From Leifsonia virtsii (GTDB lineage: Bacteria; Actinomycetota; Actinomycetes; Actinomycetales; Microbacteriaceae): DNA of 64,000 nucleotides. Positions within the stretch are counted from its first letter, which is position 1. Every line of letters begins with the position of its first letter. The position numbers and the translations under genes are program-made. The DNA lies in assembly GCF_030433675.1 (NCBI RefSeq), contig NZ_JAROCB010000001.1, positions 803,333-867,332 of the forward strand, in the 5' to 3' direction. Positions 18,188-27,527 of this stretch are shown one piece after another. The notes below the pieces were generated by a model, which saw only the letters and a program-made list of their open reading frames with translations, did no database searches and had not been told where the DNA came from.

Positions 18188-19386
18188 TACGCCTCCTCCA
18201 GCTCCGACAGCATCCGCTCCCGCGCCTGCGCCGCGATCGCCTGCGTGTCGGCGTCGTCGACGAACCGGCCGTCGGCGGGCGGCTCGTCGGCGAGCACGAA
18301 CGTGTGCGCCGCGTCCCACGCCACCCACACCTCGCCGCCCAGCTGGGCGACCGGGCCGCTGGCGAGGTTCTGCGCGAAGACGACGATCGTGCCGACGCCG
18401 GGGACATCGACCAGGTACTGCGTGCTCACGCCGCTGAACGAGACGTCGGTCACCCTCCCCGGCCCGAGGGAGTTGGCCCCCGACGGGATGGTCTCGGGCG
18501 ACGCGTGCAGTGTCAGCTTCTCCGGGCGCACGCCGACCGTGACGTACCCGGAGGTGCGCTGTGCGCGCGACCGGGGCACCTGGATGCGGTTGCCGCCGAC
18601 GTCCACCCCGAGCGTCTCCGAGCCGGTCTCCTGCACCGGACCGGCGAACAGGTTGGACTGGCCGAGGAAGTTCGCGACGAACACGGTCGACGGCAGCTCG
18701 TACAGCACCTCGGGCGAGCCCATCTGCTCGATCCGGCCCTTGTTCATCACGGCGACGGTGTCGGCCATGGTCATGGCCTCCTCCTGGTCGTGCGTGACGT
18801 GCACGAACGTGAGGCCGACCTCGGTCTGGATGGACTTCAGCTCCAGCTGCATCTGCCGGCGCAGCTTGAGGTCGAGCGCGCCCAGCGGCTCGTCGAGCAG
18901 CAGCAGGGCGGGCCGGTTGACGATGGCGCGGGCGAGTGCGACGCGCTGCTGCTGGCCGCCGGACAGCTGCGCCGGCCGGCGCGCGGCCAGGTGGTCGAGC
19001 TCCACCAGCCGGAGGGCCTCATGGGCCTTGCCGACCGGGTCGCCGATCTTGCGGCGGCGCAGCCCGAAGGCGACGTTCTCCAGGATGGTCATGTGCGGGA
19101 AGAGCGCATAGCTCTGGAACACGGTGTTCACCGGACGCTGGTACGTCTTGGTGCGCGTGACATCCTGACCGCCGATCAGGATGCGGCCCTCGGTCGGCTC
19201 CTCCAGCCCCGCCACCAGGCGCAGGGTCGTCGTCTTGCCGCAGCCGCTCGGGCCGAGCAGGGCGAAGAACGAACCGGCCGGGATGGTCAGGTCGAGGTGC
19301 TCGATCGCGGTGAACCCGGGGAATCGCTTCTTGATGCCGTCGAGCTGCAGGTCGGCGCCGGACTCGGCGAATGCTCCCTTGGCCAT
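18187..19386 (-). CDS. potA: Polyamine-type ABC transporter ATPase (PotA-like)
   Basis: 399-residue ATPase that powers the PotBC channel. Walker A is GPSGCGKTT, the signature LSGGQQQRVALARA, Walker B LLLLDEPLGALD and the switch histidine is in VHVTHDQEEAM. A C-terminal TOBE domain (about 285-370) is present, as in PotA and MalK. The extra acidic C-terminus after the TOBE domain (DEPPADGRF to the end) is longer than in E. coli PotA. The start overlaps the potD stop (TGATG). Confidence 0.92.
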   Translation of the reverse strand: MAKGAFAESGADLQLDGIKKRFPGFTAIEHLDLTIPAGSFFALLGPSGCGKTTTLRLVAGLEEPTEGRILIGGQDVTRTKTYQRPVNTVFQSYALFPHMTILENVAFGLRRRKIGDPVGKAHEALRLVELDHLAARRPAQLSGGQQQRVALARAIVNRPALLLLDEPLGALDLKLRRQMQLELKSIQTEVGLTFVHVTHDQEEAMTMADTVAVMNKGRIEQMGSPEVLYELPSTVFVANFLGQSNLFAGPVQETGSETLGVDVGGNRIQVPRSRAQRTSGYVTVGVRPEKLTLHASPETIPSGANSLGPGRVTDVSFSGVSTQYLVDVPGVGTIVVFAQNLASGPVAQLGGEVWVAWDAAHTFVLADEPPADGRFVDDADTQAIAAQARERMLSELEEA

Positions 19387-20600
19387 CAGGCCCCCAGGAT
19401 CACTTTCTGGAACGCCGCCTGGTACTTCTGCTCCTCCGCGGGCTTCAGGGTGCGGAACACCTTCACCTTCGACAGCGTCGACTCGTCCGGGAAGATCAGC
19501 TGGTTGTCGGCGAGCTTCGGGTCGATCTTCGCCGCCTCCTCCTTCGCGCCCTGCACCGGGGTGATGTAGTTGACCCACGCCGCCACCTCGGCCGCGACCT
19601 CGGGCTGGTAGTAGTAGTCGATCAGCTTCTCGGCGTTCGCCTTCTGCGACGACCCGATCGGGATGACGAAGTTGTCGCTCCAGAGGGTGCCTCCGGCCTC
19701 CGGGATGGCGAACTGCCAGTTGTCGCCGGCCTCCGCGTTCAGCTGGGTGATGTCGCCCGACCAGCAGATCGCGGCGAGCGTGTCGCCCGACTTGAGGTCG
19801 TTGAGGTACGAATTGCCCTTGATGTTGCGGATCTGGCCGTCGCTGACGTGCTTAGTCAGGGTGTCGATCGCCTTGTTGAAGTCGTCGTCGCTGAAGTCCT
19901 TGGAGATGTCGACGCCCTGCTGCAGCATGATCAGGCCCATGGTGTCGCGCATCTCGCTGAGCACGCCGACCTTGCCCTTGAGGTCGGAGCTCCACAGGTC
20001 GTCGATCGACTTGAGGCCCTTCGGCAGCTTCTCCTTGTTCCAGCAGATGCCGGCGAAGCCGCTCTGCCACGGCAGGGACTTCTTGCGGCCCGGGTCGAAG
20101 TCGACGTCCTGCAGGTTGGAGACGAGGTTCTTCTTGTTGGGTATCTTCGCCTCGTCAAAGGTCTGCACGTAGCCGAGCCGGATCCAGCGGGCGATCATCC
20201 AGTCGGTGAGGCAGACCGTGTCGGCGCCGATGTCCTTGCCGAGCGCCAGCTGGTCCTTCACCTTGGCGTAGTACGTGTTGTTGTCGTCGACGGCGACGTC
20301 GTACTTGACCTTGATGCCGGACTGCTTCTGGAACGCCTCGAGCGTCGGGTACTTGCCGTTGTCGTCCTGGTCGAGGTATGCCTGCCAGTTGGCCCAGGTC
20401 ATCGACTTGTCCGTGGCCGACTCGTCCTTCGCCGGGGTCGGCTTGCCGGAGGCGCCGCCGGTCGAACACGCGGCCAGTGCCAGCGCAGCCGCACCGGCGC
20501 CTGCTCCCGCGAGGAGGCCGCGGCGCGTCAGCTGGGACGCCCGGGAGGACTGCACGATCCGGCGGATCATCGGGTCTTGCGGAAGGTTGCTCGGTTTCAC
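19386..20600 (-). CDS. potD: Polyamine-type ABC substrate-binding lipoprotein (PotD-like)
   Basis: 404-residue extracytoplasmic binding protein. The N-terminus has a twin-arginine stretch (LTRRGLLAGAGAG) and a lipobox LAAC, suggesting Tat export and lipid anchoring. The body shows the PotD pattern, with WANWQAYLD at the mature start, ADTVCLTDWMIARWI, and KVGVLSEMRDTMG. The GTG at 20600 has AAGGAG seven bases upstream. Ligand is probably putrescine or spermidine given the amine-catabolism genes in the window, but this is inference. It is divergent from ald across a 384-bp control region. Confidence 0.88.
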   Translation of the reverse strand: MKPSNLPQDPMIRRIVQSSRASQLTRRGLLAGAGAGAAALALAACSTGGASGKPTPAKDESATDKSMTWANWQAYLDQDDNGKYPTLEAFQKQSGIKVKYDVAVDDNNTYYAKVKDQLALGKDIGADTVCLTDWMIARWIRLGYVQTFDEAKIPNKKNLVSNLQDVDFDPGRKKSLPWQSGFAGICWNKEKLPKGLKSIDDLWSSDLKGKVGVLSEMRDTMGLIMLQQGVDISKDFSDDDFNKAIDTLTKHVSDGQIRNIKGNSYLNDLKSGDTLAAICWSGDITQLNAEAGDNWQFAIPEAGGTLWSDNFVIPIGSSQKANAEKLIDYYYQPEVAAEVAAWVNYITPVQGAKEEAAKIDPKLADNQLIFPDESTLSKVKVFRTLKPAEEQKYQAAFQKVILGA

Positions 20601-20888
20601 TGTGGTGCTCCTTGGGGGATCGAACACGGACCACGGGCGACGGCGCTTCGGCGGCACGTCCTCGTGCCGTCGCGGTGGACCCGATCCTGACACAGAACCG
20701 TGGCGATCCGCATCAGAATCTGGCCGGATCGTCCATTCGGAAACACAATCTTTACGAAATCCGTTCCGAATCGGTCGAAACGCCCGGGAAACCGCAGACG
20801 GGCCGTTCGGCGCCGACCGGATCCGGCGGAGGGTGACCATGACCCGGGCCTGCTGCGGAAATCGTCCGCAAATTCGACCCGACTCCGC

Positions 20889-20927
20889 GAAATCAGCATC
20901 CGGATGCGCAGATTTCAGTCGAAATCC
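20889..20927. promoter_or_regulatory. Lrp-type operator cluster upstream of ald
   Basis: GAAATC at 20889, GCATCC-GGATGC at 20896-20907, GATTTC at 20911 and GAAATC at 20921. ATTTC-AGTC-GAAAT (20912-20925) is a perfect inverted repeat overlapping the ald -35. More GAAATC copies occur at 20756 and 20858. The same palindrome is found beside the AsnC gene at 45683-45698. Confidence 0.6.
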
Positions 20928-20947
20928 TCCGTGAAGCCCGCTATGGT
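20919..20947 (+). promoter_or_regulatory. ald promoter
   Basis: -35 TCGAAA (20919-20924), 17-bp spacer, -10 TATGGT (20942-20947). Transcription would begin near 20954. A strong AAGGAG lies five bases before the ATG. Confidence 0.65.
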
Positions 20948-20984
20948 GAGACCGAACCACCACGTCGAGTGTCGAAGGAGCCCC

Positions 20985-22100
20985 ATGAAGGTCGCGATCC
21001 CCCGCGAGATCAAGAACAACGAGTTCCGGGTGGCGATCACGCCGGCCGGCGTGCACGACCTGGTCGGCGCCGGGCACGAGGTCTACGTCGAGTCGGGCGC
21101 GGGCGTCGGCTCGTCCATCCCCGACGAGCTGTACGCCGGAGCGGGCGCCACGATCCTCCCGGACGCGGCGGCCACCTGGGCGGCCGGCGACCTGATCCTG
21201 AAGGTGAAGGAGCCGATCGAGAGCGAGTACGGCTATTTCCGCGAGGGGCTCGTGCTCTTCACCTACCTGCACCTCGCCGCCGACGAGGCGCTCACGCGCG
21301 CGCTCATCGACAGCGGCGTCACCGCGATCGCCTACGAGACGGTGCAGCTGCCGACCCGTGCGCTGCCGCTGCTCGCGCCGATGAGCGAGGTGGCCGGCCG
21401 GCTCGCGCCGATCGTCGGCGCCAACACCATGCTGAAGCCCAACGGCGGTCCGGGCCTCCTCGTCCCCGGCGTCCCCGGCACCCACCCGGCGGTCGTCACG
21501 GTGCTCGGCGGCGGTGTCGCCGGCACGAACGCCATCTCGGTGGCGGTCGGCCTCGGCGCGGAGGTCACGGTGCTCGACACCAACATCCAGCGCCTGCGCG
21601 AGCTCGACGCGCTGTACGCCGGTCGCATCAAGACGATCGCCTCGAACAGCTTCGAGATCGAGAAGGCGGTCGTGGCCTCCGACCTCGTCATCGGCTCGGT
21701 GCTCGTGCCCGGCGCGAAGGCTCCGAAGCTGGTCACCAACGAGCTGGTGTCGCGGATGAAGGCGGGCAGCGTCCTCGTCGACATCGCGGTGGACCAGGGC
21801 GGCTGCTTCGAGGACTCGCACCCGACCACCCACGCCGACCCCACCTTCACGGTGCACCAGTCGGTGTTCTACTGCGTGGCGAACATGCCGGGCGCGGTGC
21901 CCCACACCTCCACCTACGCGCTGACGAACGCGACGCTCCCCTACGCGCGGGCGATCGCGAACCGCGGCTGGCAGGAGGCGCTGCGCGCCGACGCGAGCCT
22001 GGCCCTCGGCCTCAACGTGCACGCCGGTGCCGTCACCAACGAGGGCGTCGCCTCCGCGCACGATCTCGAGGCGACCTCCATCGCCTCCGCCCTCGCCTGA
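20985..22100 (+). CDS. ald: Alanine dehydrogenase
   Basis: 371 residues; NAD-dependent oxidative deamination of L-alanine to pyruvate and ammonia, or the reverse. The N-terminus [23 protein letters not shown] is typical, with catalytic residues expected in [10 protein letters not shown] and YLHLAAD. The Rossmann loop is [19 protein letters not shown], and [21 protein letters not shown] is the C-terminal signature. Length equals that of mycobacterial Ald, whose gene is under an Lrp-type regulator (AldR); the palindromes upstream suggest the same logic here. It ends before inverted repeat B. Confidence 0.96.
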   Translation: MKVAIPREIKNNEFRVAITPAGVHDLVGAGHEVYVESGAGVGSSIPDELYAGAGATILPDAAATWAAGDLILKVKEPIESEYGYFREGLVLFTYLHLAADEALTRALIDSGVTAIAYETVQLPTRALPLLAPMSEVAGRLAPIVGANTMLKPNGGPGLLVPGVPGTHPAVVTVLGGGVAGTNAISVAVGLGAEVTVLDTNIQRLRELDALYAGRIKTIASNSFEIEKAVVASDLVIGSVLVPGAKAPKLVTNELVSRMKAGSVLVDIAVDQGGCFEDSHPTTHADPTFTVHQSVFYCVANMPGAVPHTSTYALTNATLPYARAIANRGWQEALRADASLALGLNVHAGAVTNEGVASAHDLEATSIASALA

Positions 22101-22115
22101 CCCGCCCCAAGCAAT

Positions 22116-22173
22116 CAGCTCCGGAGTTCTTCGACCGATCGACGGCGTGTCGGGTCGAAGAACTCCGGAGCTG
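22116..22173. repeat. Intergenic inverted repeat B (21-bp perfect arms)
   Basis: Arms 22116-22136 and 22153-22173 around a 16-base loop. The loop ends with the 11-mer ACGGCGTGTCG (22142-22152) that is also in repeats A and E, although the arms have a different sequence. It lies between the convergent ald and FHA genes. Confidence 0.9.
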
Positions 22174-22207
22174 TTGGCGCGTGGAGGGGGTTCAGAGCGG
22201 GGTCAGG

Positions 22208-22816
22208 TCAGGAGACGTCGAACCACTGGTCGCCGATCTCGACGCGCGTGCCGCGGGTGACGCGGTAGCGGCGGCCGGCCTCGCACTGACGCGGGACGCC
22301 GCCGAGCGGGTGCGCGATCGTGCCGTTGCCGGAGTAGCGGTCGCAGATCCAGAGCTCGTCGCCCTCCAGGCCGAACTCGAGGTGCGTCTTGGAGACGCTG
22401 CGGGTCGGATCGGAGACGACCACGAGCTGGTCGACGTGCTCCCCCGGCTGCGTGATCGGACGCCGGCCGACCAGGCCGGAGCCGGAGACCTCAACCACGT
22501 CGCCGGTCGAGAAGCTGAGCGTGTAGCGGTGCTGCACCGGCGGATGCGCCGGCGGCGCCTGCTCCACGGGCACGATCGTCATGGCCTGCGTCGGCGGCAG
22601 GCCGTCCTCGTCGAGCAGCACCTCGTCCGGGAAGCGGCCGGCGACCGCGGGCGCGGGCGGACGCTCCGCGACCCGCTCGGAGATGATCGAGGTGTCGGAC
22701 GGCCGCTGGTCCGCGACCTCCGGCGGGCGCAGGCGCGACGAGGTGACCGAGCTGCCGCACATCGGGCAGAACAGGGTGCCCTCGGCGAGTTCCGCACCGC
22801 AGACGCGACAGATCAT
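22208..22816 (-). CDS. Zinc-ribbon FHA-domain protein
   Basis: 202 residues: an N-terminal zinc ribbon with paired CxxC motifs (CRVC at 3-6 and CPMC at 17-20), a low-complexity acidic/proline linker, and a C-terminal FHA domain (about 105-200). FHA landmarks are LVGRRP, SVSKTHLEF and the GNGT turn (RYSGNGTIAH). FHA domains bind phosphothreonine, so it is a likely reader of the kinase encoded 11 kb upstream in the same locus. The ATG overlaps the upstream stop as ATGA. It is the last gene of the minus-strand locus. Confidence 0.88.
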   Translation of the reverse strand: MICRVCGAELAEGTLFCPMCGSSVTSSRLRPPEVADQRPSDTSIISERVAERPPAPAVAGRFPDEVLLDEDGLPPTQAMTIVPVEQAPPAHPPVQHRYTLSFSTGDVVEVSGSGLVGRRPITQPGEHVDQLVVVSDPTRSVSKTHLEFGLEGDELWICDRYSGNGTIAHPLGGVPRQCEAGRRYRVTRGTRVEIGDQWFDVS

Positions 22817-25122
22817 CGATCCCTCCTGGTTCCCTTGCGTCTTCCACGGTAGCCGAGGGAGCGCAGCGAGACGGCCGCGAGCAGCCGCTTCCACCGCGTG
22901 TCGCGTTTCGCGAGCTGCGAGCGGAGGTCGTCGACCGCCTTCCAGACCGAGTCGGCCTCCGCCGGGGTCGGCGCCAGGCCGCTGAAGGTGGCACGGTCGG
23001 CGACGCTGGCGAGCGCGTGCGCCCGGGAGCCGCCGATGGTGGAGGCGAACTCGACCCGGGTCGCGGCGGGCGGCGGCTCGTAGCCGTGGTCGACGGCGGC
23101 GTCGGCGAACTCGCGCCAGCCGCCGACGATGCGCTCGCGTGCGGTGGAGGCGGAACGCCGGAGCGTGCGCCGACGCCACTTCGCGGCGAGCACCGCGAGG
23201 AACGGCGAGACGAGCAGGGCCAGGACGAGCAGCGACCACCCGACGACGACCAGGATGGCGAGCAGCGTCTCGAGCACCGGATTCGGCTGCGGCTGGTTCG
23301 ACGGGTCCACCTGCGCCTGCGGGGGCTCGTCGTTGCGCTGCGGGTTGTCGTCCACCGGCGGCTGCACGTTGGTCTGCGGCCGGGAGATCTGCGTCGGCTG
23401 GTCGGGCTGCTTCGGCGGGACGGGGCGCAGCGGCGGCGTGGGGTCGACCGTCACCCAGCCGTCGGTGGTCTGCACCTCGATCCACGCCGAGATGTCGGAG
23501 CCGACGAACGTCACCGCGGAGCCTGTCACGTCCTTCGGCGCGGCGAAGCCCACGACGACGCGCGCCGGGAAGCCGAGCTGACGCGCCATGAGCGCCGCGG
23601 TGACGGCGTACTGCTCCTGGTCCCCCAGCATCGGGACGTCGGTCAGCAGCTCCGTGATCCGGTCGGCGCCGTGGCCGGAGCGGCTGGCCGGCTCGTCCGG
23701 TCCGACGCCGTGGCTGATGTAGCCGTCCTGCGCGAGCCCGCGCAGCGCCGCGGCGAGCTTGGCGCCGGCGCCGGAGACGCCCGCGGTGTACTTCTGCAGC
23801 ACGGACTGCAGCTCGTCGGGGATCACCGACGGGCGCGGCACGGAGTCCGTCCCGGGCTGCACCTTCTCCAGCTGCGACGCGCTCAGCAGCGGCTTCACGA
23901 CCGACTCGGCCGTGTACGTGTCCCCGCTGCGCAGCGGCGAGGTGACCGCGCCCGTGCCGGTGACGTCGTTGTAGTAGAACGAGCCGGAGAGGCTTCCGGC
24001 GTCCTTCCCCGTGAACGCCAGCTGCTCCAGCTGGCCGCTGCCCGGAAGCCACGGCCCGCGGTAGTCGCGGACGACGACGTTCATGCTGACCCTCTTGCCG
24101 TCGACGCGGCTCTGGTCGATGCGGTACGGGACGCGCGTGAACGAGCCGGAAGCGCTGGTCACGTCGCCGCTCCCGACGGCGTACGTGACTCCGTCGTAGG
24201 TGTCGAGCGTCGCGATCCGGATCCGGCGGTCGGCGGGCAGCCCGTCGACCGTGATCATCGGCTCGTCCGCCCTCGCCGGCTGCAGGTACGACCGGAAGCC
24301 GCTGAGCGGGCTCGGGTAGGCCCGCGGGTCGAAGGGCTGCTCCACCGCCGTGCGGACGACCTGGCGGTCGGTCGCGGGCGGGAGGAGCGCCGCGGCCGCG
24401 ATGCCCGCAGCGGAGGCGGTGACCAGCATGACCGCGGCGCCCGCGGTGGTCAGCAGCGCGGTCGAACGCCGCTCGCTGCGGGATTCGACCAGCAGCCCGC
24501 TCTGCTCCCGCAGCGTGCGCACGGCCGCGGATCGCCGCTGCAGCCGGAACCGGATCAGCCACGCCATGAGCACGGCGAACAGGGCGAGCAGGAGGGCGAG
24601 CGGCACCGGCGCTACGGACGACCCGAGCAGGATGCCCGCCACGAGCAGCAGCACCGGCGGGATGGCCGCCAGCTCCGGCCGCGACGACCGCAGCGCGATC
24701 GTGACGGTGACCACGGTCGCCAGCAGCACCAGCAGGAACGCGGGCACCAGCAGCGCCTGGTACGAGCCGACCGGGACGCTGATCGTCACGAGCTGCTTCC
24801 AGCTGAGCCACGTGCCCTGCACCAGGTCGACGAAGCCCGTCCACGTCGGGAGGAGACCACCCGCCGCCGCTTCGGTCGGCACCGCGAGCGGGACCCCGAG
24901 GGCCAGGTAGGCGACGACGACCAGGCCGGCGACCGCGATGCTGGGCAGCCGGAACGCCCATCCCGCGCCCGCGATCGCCGTGCCGGCCAGGAGCGTGACG
25001 ACCAGCATGAGCACGAACGCCGCGGACTGGTAGACCGGCCAGAACGACCACGCGCCGAGCGCGACGGCCGCGAGGGCGAAGACGACGTCGACGAGGGCGG
25101 AGGCGGAGCGGCGCGCGGGCAT
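22813..25122 (-). CDS. Transglutaminase-like membrane protein (TgpA-type) with apparently dead active site
   Basis: 769 residues: about seven N-terminal membrane helices (1-260), an extracellular transglutaminase-like core (about 430-570), a Pro/Gln-rich linker, one more membrane helix (about 615-640) and a cytoplasmic tail. The core keeps ALMARQLGFPARVVVGFAA and GWVTVDPTPP. However, the Cys position of the family (GxCxxFA) reads GDQEQYA (Q502), and the His of the HAWVEV motif is Ser (S545 in SAWIEV); the Asp (D560) remains. It is therefore probably a pseudoenzyme with a binding role. The TGATG overlap with the DUF58 gene couples their translation. Confidence 0.85.
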   Translation of the reverse strand: MPARRSASALVDVVFALAAVALGAWSFWPVYQSAAFVLMLVVTLLAGTAIAGAGWAFRLPSIAVAGLVVVAYLALGVPLAVPTEAAAGGLLPTWTGFVDLVQGTWLSWKQLVTISVPVGSYQALLVPAFLLVLLATVVTVTIALRSSRPELAAIPPVLLLVAGILLGSSVAPVPLALLLALFAVLMAWLIRFRLQRRSAAVRTLREQSGLLVESRSERRSTALLTTAGAAVMLVTASAAGIAAAALLPPATDRQVVRTAVEQPFDPRAYPSPLSGFRSYLQPARADEPMITVDGLPADRRIRIATLDTYDGVTYAVGSGDVTSASGSFTRVPYRIDQSRVDGKRVSMNVVVRDYRGPWLPGSGQLEQLAFTGKDAGSLSGSFYYNDVTGTGAVTSPLRSGDTYTAESVVKPLLSASQLEKVQPGTDSVPRPSVIPDELQSVLQKYTAGVSGAGAKLAAALRGLAQDGYISHGVGPDEPASRSGHGADRITELLTDVPMLGDQEQYAVTAALMARQLGFPARVVVGFAAPKDVTGSAVTFVGSDISAWIEVQTTDGWVTVDPTPPLRPVPPKQPDQPTQISRPQTNVQPPVDDNPQRNDEPPQAQVDPSNQPQPNPVLETLLAILVVVGWSLLVLALLVSPFLAVLAAKWRRRTLRRSASTARERIVGGWREFADAAVDHGYEPPPAATRVEFASTIGGSRAHALASVADRATFSGLAPTPAEADSVWKAVDDLRSQLAKRDTRWKRLLAAVSLRSLGYRGRRKGTRRDR

Positions 25123-26462
25123 CAGGTGGCCAGCCGTTTCGCGAGGCTGCGCTGGAGGTCCTCCAGGTAGCCGATGGTGAGCACGCTCAGGTCGGCGACC
25201 CGGCGCAGCGACGGGACGGCGCCCTCGTCGCAGACGATGGCGACGACGTCCACGCCCAGCGGGAAGTGCGCGGCGGCCGCCCGCAGCTGCGACGCGGTCA
25301 GCGTCGACCCGCAGACCAGGAACGCGATGGAGATGCCCGCGGCGTCCTCGGAGGCGACCTGTGCGAGCTCCGGGAGCCGCAGCGCGGCGTCCGTCAGCTC
25401 GACGCCGGACAGGTCGTCGAGCAGGCGGCCACGGTTGACGGTGCTGAGCCGCCGGGCGCTGAACACCATCCGCTTGGCGAAGTCGGGGGTCTCCGCGCTC
25501 GCCACCACCGAGACGGTGCGCGAGTCGAGCATGGCACGGACGCCGAGCGAGCCGGTCACGCTCACCGCGAGCTCGAACTCCTCGTCCGTCGCGTAGTCGG
25601 CCTCCGACAGCGTGAGGGCGACGAGGAGGTGGCTGCGCCGCGTCTCCTCGAACTGCCGCACCATGTAGCTGCCGGTCTTGGCGGTCGACTTCCAGTGGAT
25701 GTAGCGGCGCTCGTCCCCCGGCACGTACTCCCGCAGCGCGTGGAAGGCGATGTCGCTCGAGGTGAGGTCGCGCGTGGGCGACCCCTCCAGATCCCGCACG
25801 AAACCGGTGCTCATGCTCGGGATGGCGATGGTGCGCGGGTGCACGAACAGGTCGAGCGAGTCGGCCCAGACCATTTCGCGCCTCAGCAGCCCGATCGGGT
25901 CCGCGCGCACGGTGCGCACCGGTCCGATCGGCACGATGCCGCGACGGGTGGTGGGCACCACGAACACGTCCGAGTGCTCGTCCCCCGCGCCAAGCGACGG
26001 CGCGGCGAACTCCGCGAGCCCGGCGCCGACCGGCACCTCGACCCGCACGCCGGGCAGCCTGCGGCGCAGCGGGTTCCGGATGGCGACCTCGCCGGGAGCG
26101 CGGTCGCCGACGACCACGCGGTTGGCCGGGAGCGACAGGCCCACGTCGTACGCGGTCCGGCCGATCAGGTAACCGGAGGCCACGACGAGCAGCGCGAGCG
26201 CCGCCCAGCCGGCGACGACCGACTCCACCCAGCCCCACACGTAGCCGGCGGTGAGCGCGAGCACGGCGAGCAGCAGCACGGACCAGCCGAGCGCCGTCAC
26301 CACCCCGCCCACGCGCCGGGCGACGACCGCGACCGCGCGCCCGGCGGTCGCGGAGGTGCGCACGATCCACACGATCGCGTCGGCGAGGAACCCTTCGCGC
26401 TCGCCGACGATGCGGGCGCGCGCGTTGGTGAGCTCGGTCTGCGAACGGGTGACGGTGGTCAC
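25122..26462 (-). CDS. DUF58-domain membrane protein
   Basis: 446 residues with two N-terminal membrane helices (about 55-105) and a cytoplasmic part containing the DUF58 signature REYVPGDERRYIHWKSTAKTG (about 240-260), followed by a von Willebrand A-like fold. DUF58 proteins are nearly always encoded with MoxR ATPases and are thought to be their partners or adaptors. The GTG start overlaps the MoxR stop (GTGA). Together with the next gene this is the standard MoxR-DUF58-transglutaminase trio. Confidence 0.88.
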   Translation of the reverse strand: MTTVTRSQTELTNARARIVGEREGFLADAIVWIVRTSATAGRAVAVVARRVGGVVTALGWSVLLLAVLALTAGYVWGWVESVVAGWAALALLVVASGYLIGRTAYDVGLSLPANRVVVGDRAPGEVAIRNPLRRRLPGVRVEVPVGAGLAEFAAPSLGAGDEHSDVFVVPTTRRGIVPIGPVRTVRADPIGLLRREMVWADSLDLFVHPRTIAIPSMSTGFVRDLEGSPTRDLTSSDIAFHALREYVPGDERRYIHWKSTAKTGSYMVRQFEETRRSHLLVALTLSEADYATDEEFELAVSVTGSLGVRAMLDSRTVSVVASAETPDFAKRMVFSARRLSTVNRGRLLDDLSGVELTDAALRLPELAQVASEDAAGISIAFLVCGSTLTASQLRAAAAHFPLGVDVVAIVCDEGAVPSLRRVADLSVLTIGYLEDLQRSLAKRLAT

Positions 26463-27430
26463 ACGGCGGCCCGATCGCTCGGCGGCGGGGTCTCGATGAG
26501 CAGCTGGCCGACGATGCTGGACGCGCTGACGCCCTCGAACTCCGCCTCGGGGTCGAGCACCAGGCGGTGCGCGAGCACCGGCTCCGCCAGAGCCTTCACG
26601 TCGTCGGGCGTGACGTAGTAGCGGCCGGAGGCGGCGGCCAGCGTCTTCGCCGCGCGCAGCAGCGCGAGGGCGCCGCGCACGCTGACGCCGAGCCGGATCT
26701 CGTCGGCCGTGCGGCTGGCCTCCACGAGACGCGAGACGTAGTCGTTGATGGTCGGGTCGACGTGGACGCCGCGGGCGATGGTCGCCATCTCGACGACCGT
26801 GGCCGCCGAGATCACCTCGGGCACGACGACCTCGTGCGCCTTCCGCTCCGAGCCCTCCAGGATGCGGAGGGTGGCCTCGTGGTCGGGGTAGCCGATGGAC
26901 GCCTTCATCAGGAAGCGGTCGAGCTGCGCCTCCGGGAGCCGGTAGGTGCCGGCCTGCTCGATCGGGTTCTGCGTCGCGATCACCATGAACGGCGCGCCGA
27001 CCGAGTGCCGCACGCCGTCGACGGTGACCTGCTGCTCCTCCATGACCTCCAGCAGCGCGGACTGCGTCTTCGGGCTGGCGCGGTTGATCTCGTCGGCGAG
27101 CACGATGTTGGCGAACACCGGTCCCCGGTGGAACTCGAACGCGCCGGAGCGCTGGTCGTAGATGTTGACGCCCGTGATGTCGCCCGGCAGCAGGTCGGGG
27201 GTGAACTGGACGCGGTTGGTCGTGCCGCGCACGCTCTCCGCGATCGCCCGGGCGAGCGAGGTCTTGCCGGTGCCGGGGTAGTCCTCCAGCAGCAGGTGGC
27301 CCTCGCTGAACAGCGCGGTCAGGGCGAGGCGGATCACGTGCGTCTTGCCGAGGAGCACCCGGTCGATGTTCCCGACGAGGCGCTCGAACACTCCGGAGAA
27401 CCAGCCGGCCTGCTCGGGGGTCATCGTCAT
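26459..27430 (-). CDS. MoxR-family AAA+ ATPase
   Basis: 323 residues. Walker A GYPGTGKTSLAR type block (LLLEDYPGTGKTSLARA), Walker B VLADEINRASP, sensor 1 ATQNP and the sensor 2 region SVRGALALLRAAK are clear. MoxR ATPases act as chaperones that remodel or activate partner complexes, usually with DUF58/vWA proteins such as the one encoded next. The ATG at 27430 is used; a second ATG two codons downstream is equally possible. It is 97 bases downstream of the giant surface protein gene. Confidence 0.92.
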   Translation of the reverse strand: MTMTPEQAGWFSGVFERLVGNIDRVLLGKTHVIRLALTALFSEGHLLLEDYPGTGKTSLARAIAESVRGTTNRVQFTPDLLPGDITGVNIYDQRSGAFEFHRGPVFANIVLADEINRASPKTQSALLEVMEEQQVTVDGVRHSVGAPFMVIATQNPIEQAGTYRLPEAQLDRFLMKASIGYPDHEATLRILEGSERKAHEVVVPEVISAATVVEMATIARGVHVDPTINDYVSRLVEASRTADEIRLGVSVRGALALLRAAKTLAAASGRYYVTPDDVKALAEPVLAHRLVLDPEAEFEGVSASSIVGQLLIETPPPSDRAAV

Positions 27431-27527
27431 GCTCCGGCCTCTTTCGGTACAGGGCGCGGCCATGCCGGCCGCTCGGGAAGGGAAACCTGCCGCGGGATGC
27501 GGCACTCCTCAGTATGGCGTCCGCGGA

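Larger units (their letters stand above)
20601..20984. other. Divergent potD/ald control region
   Basis: No gene is supported here. The ald-proximal half holds a promoter and repeated GAAATC half-sites. On the potD side CAGGAT (minus strand, 20684-20689) is a weak candidate -10. The tract 20730-20780 is clearly less GC-rich than the surrounding DNA, which fits a regulatory region. TGCGGA-AATCG-TCCGCA at 20854-20870 is another inverted repeat. Confidence 0.6.
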
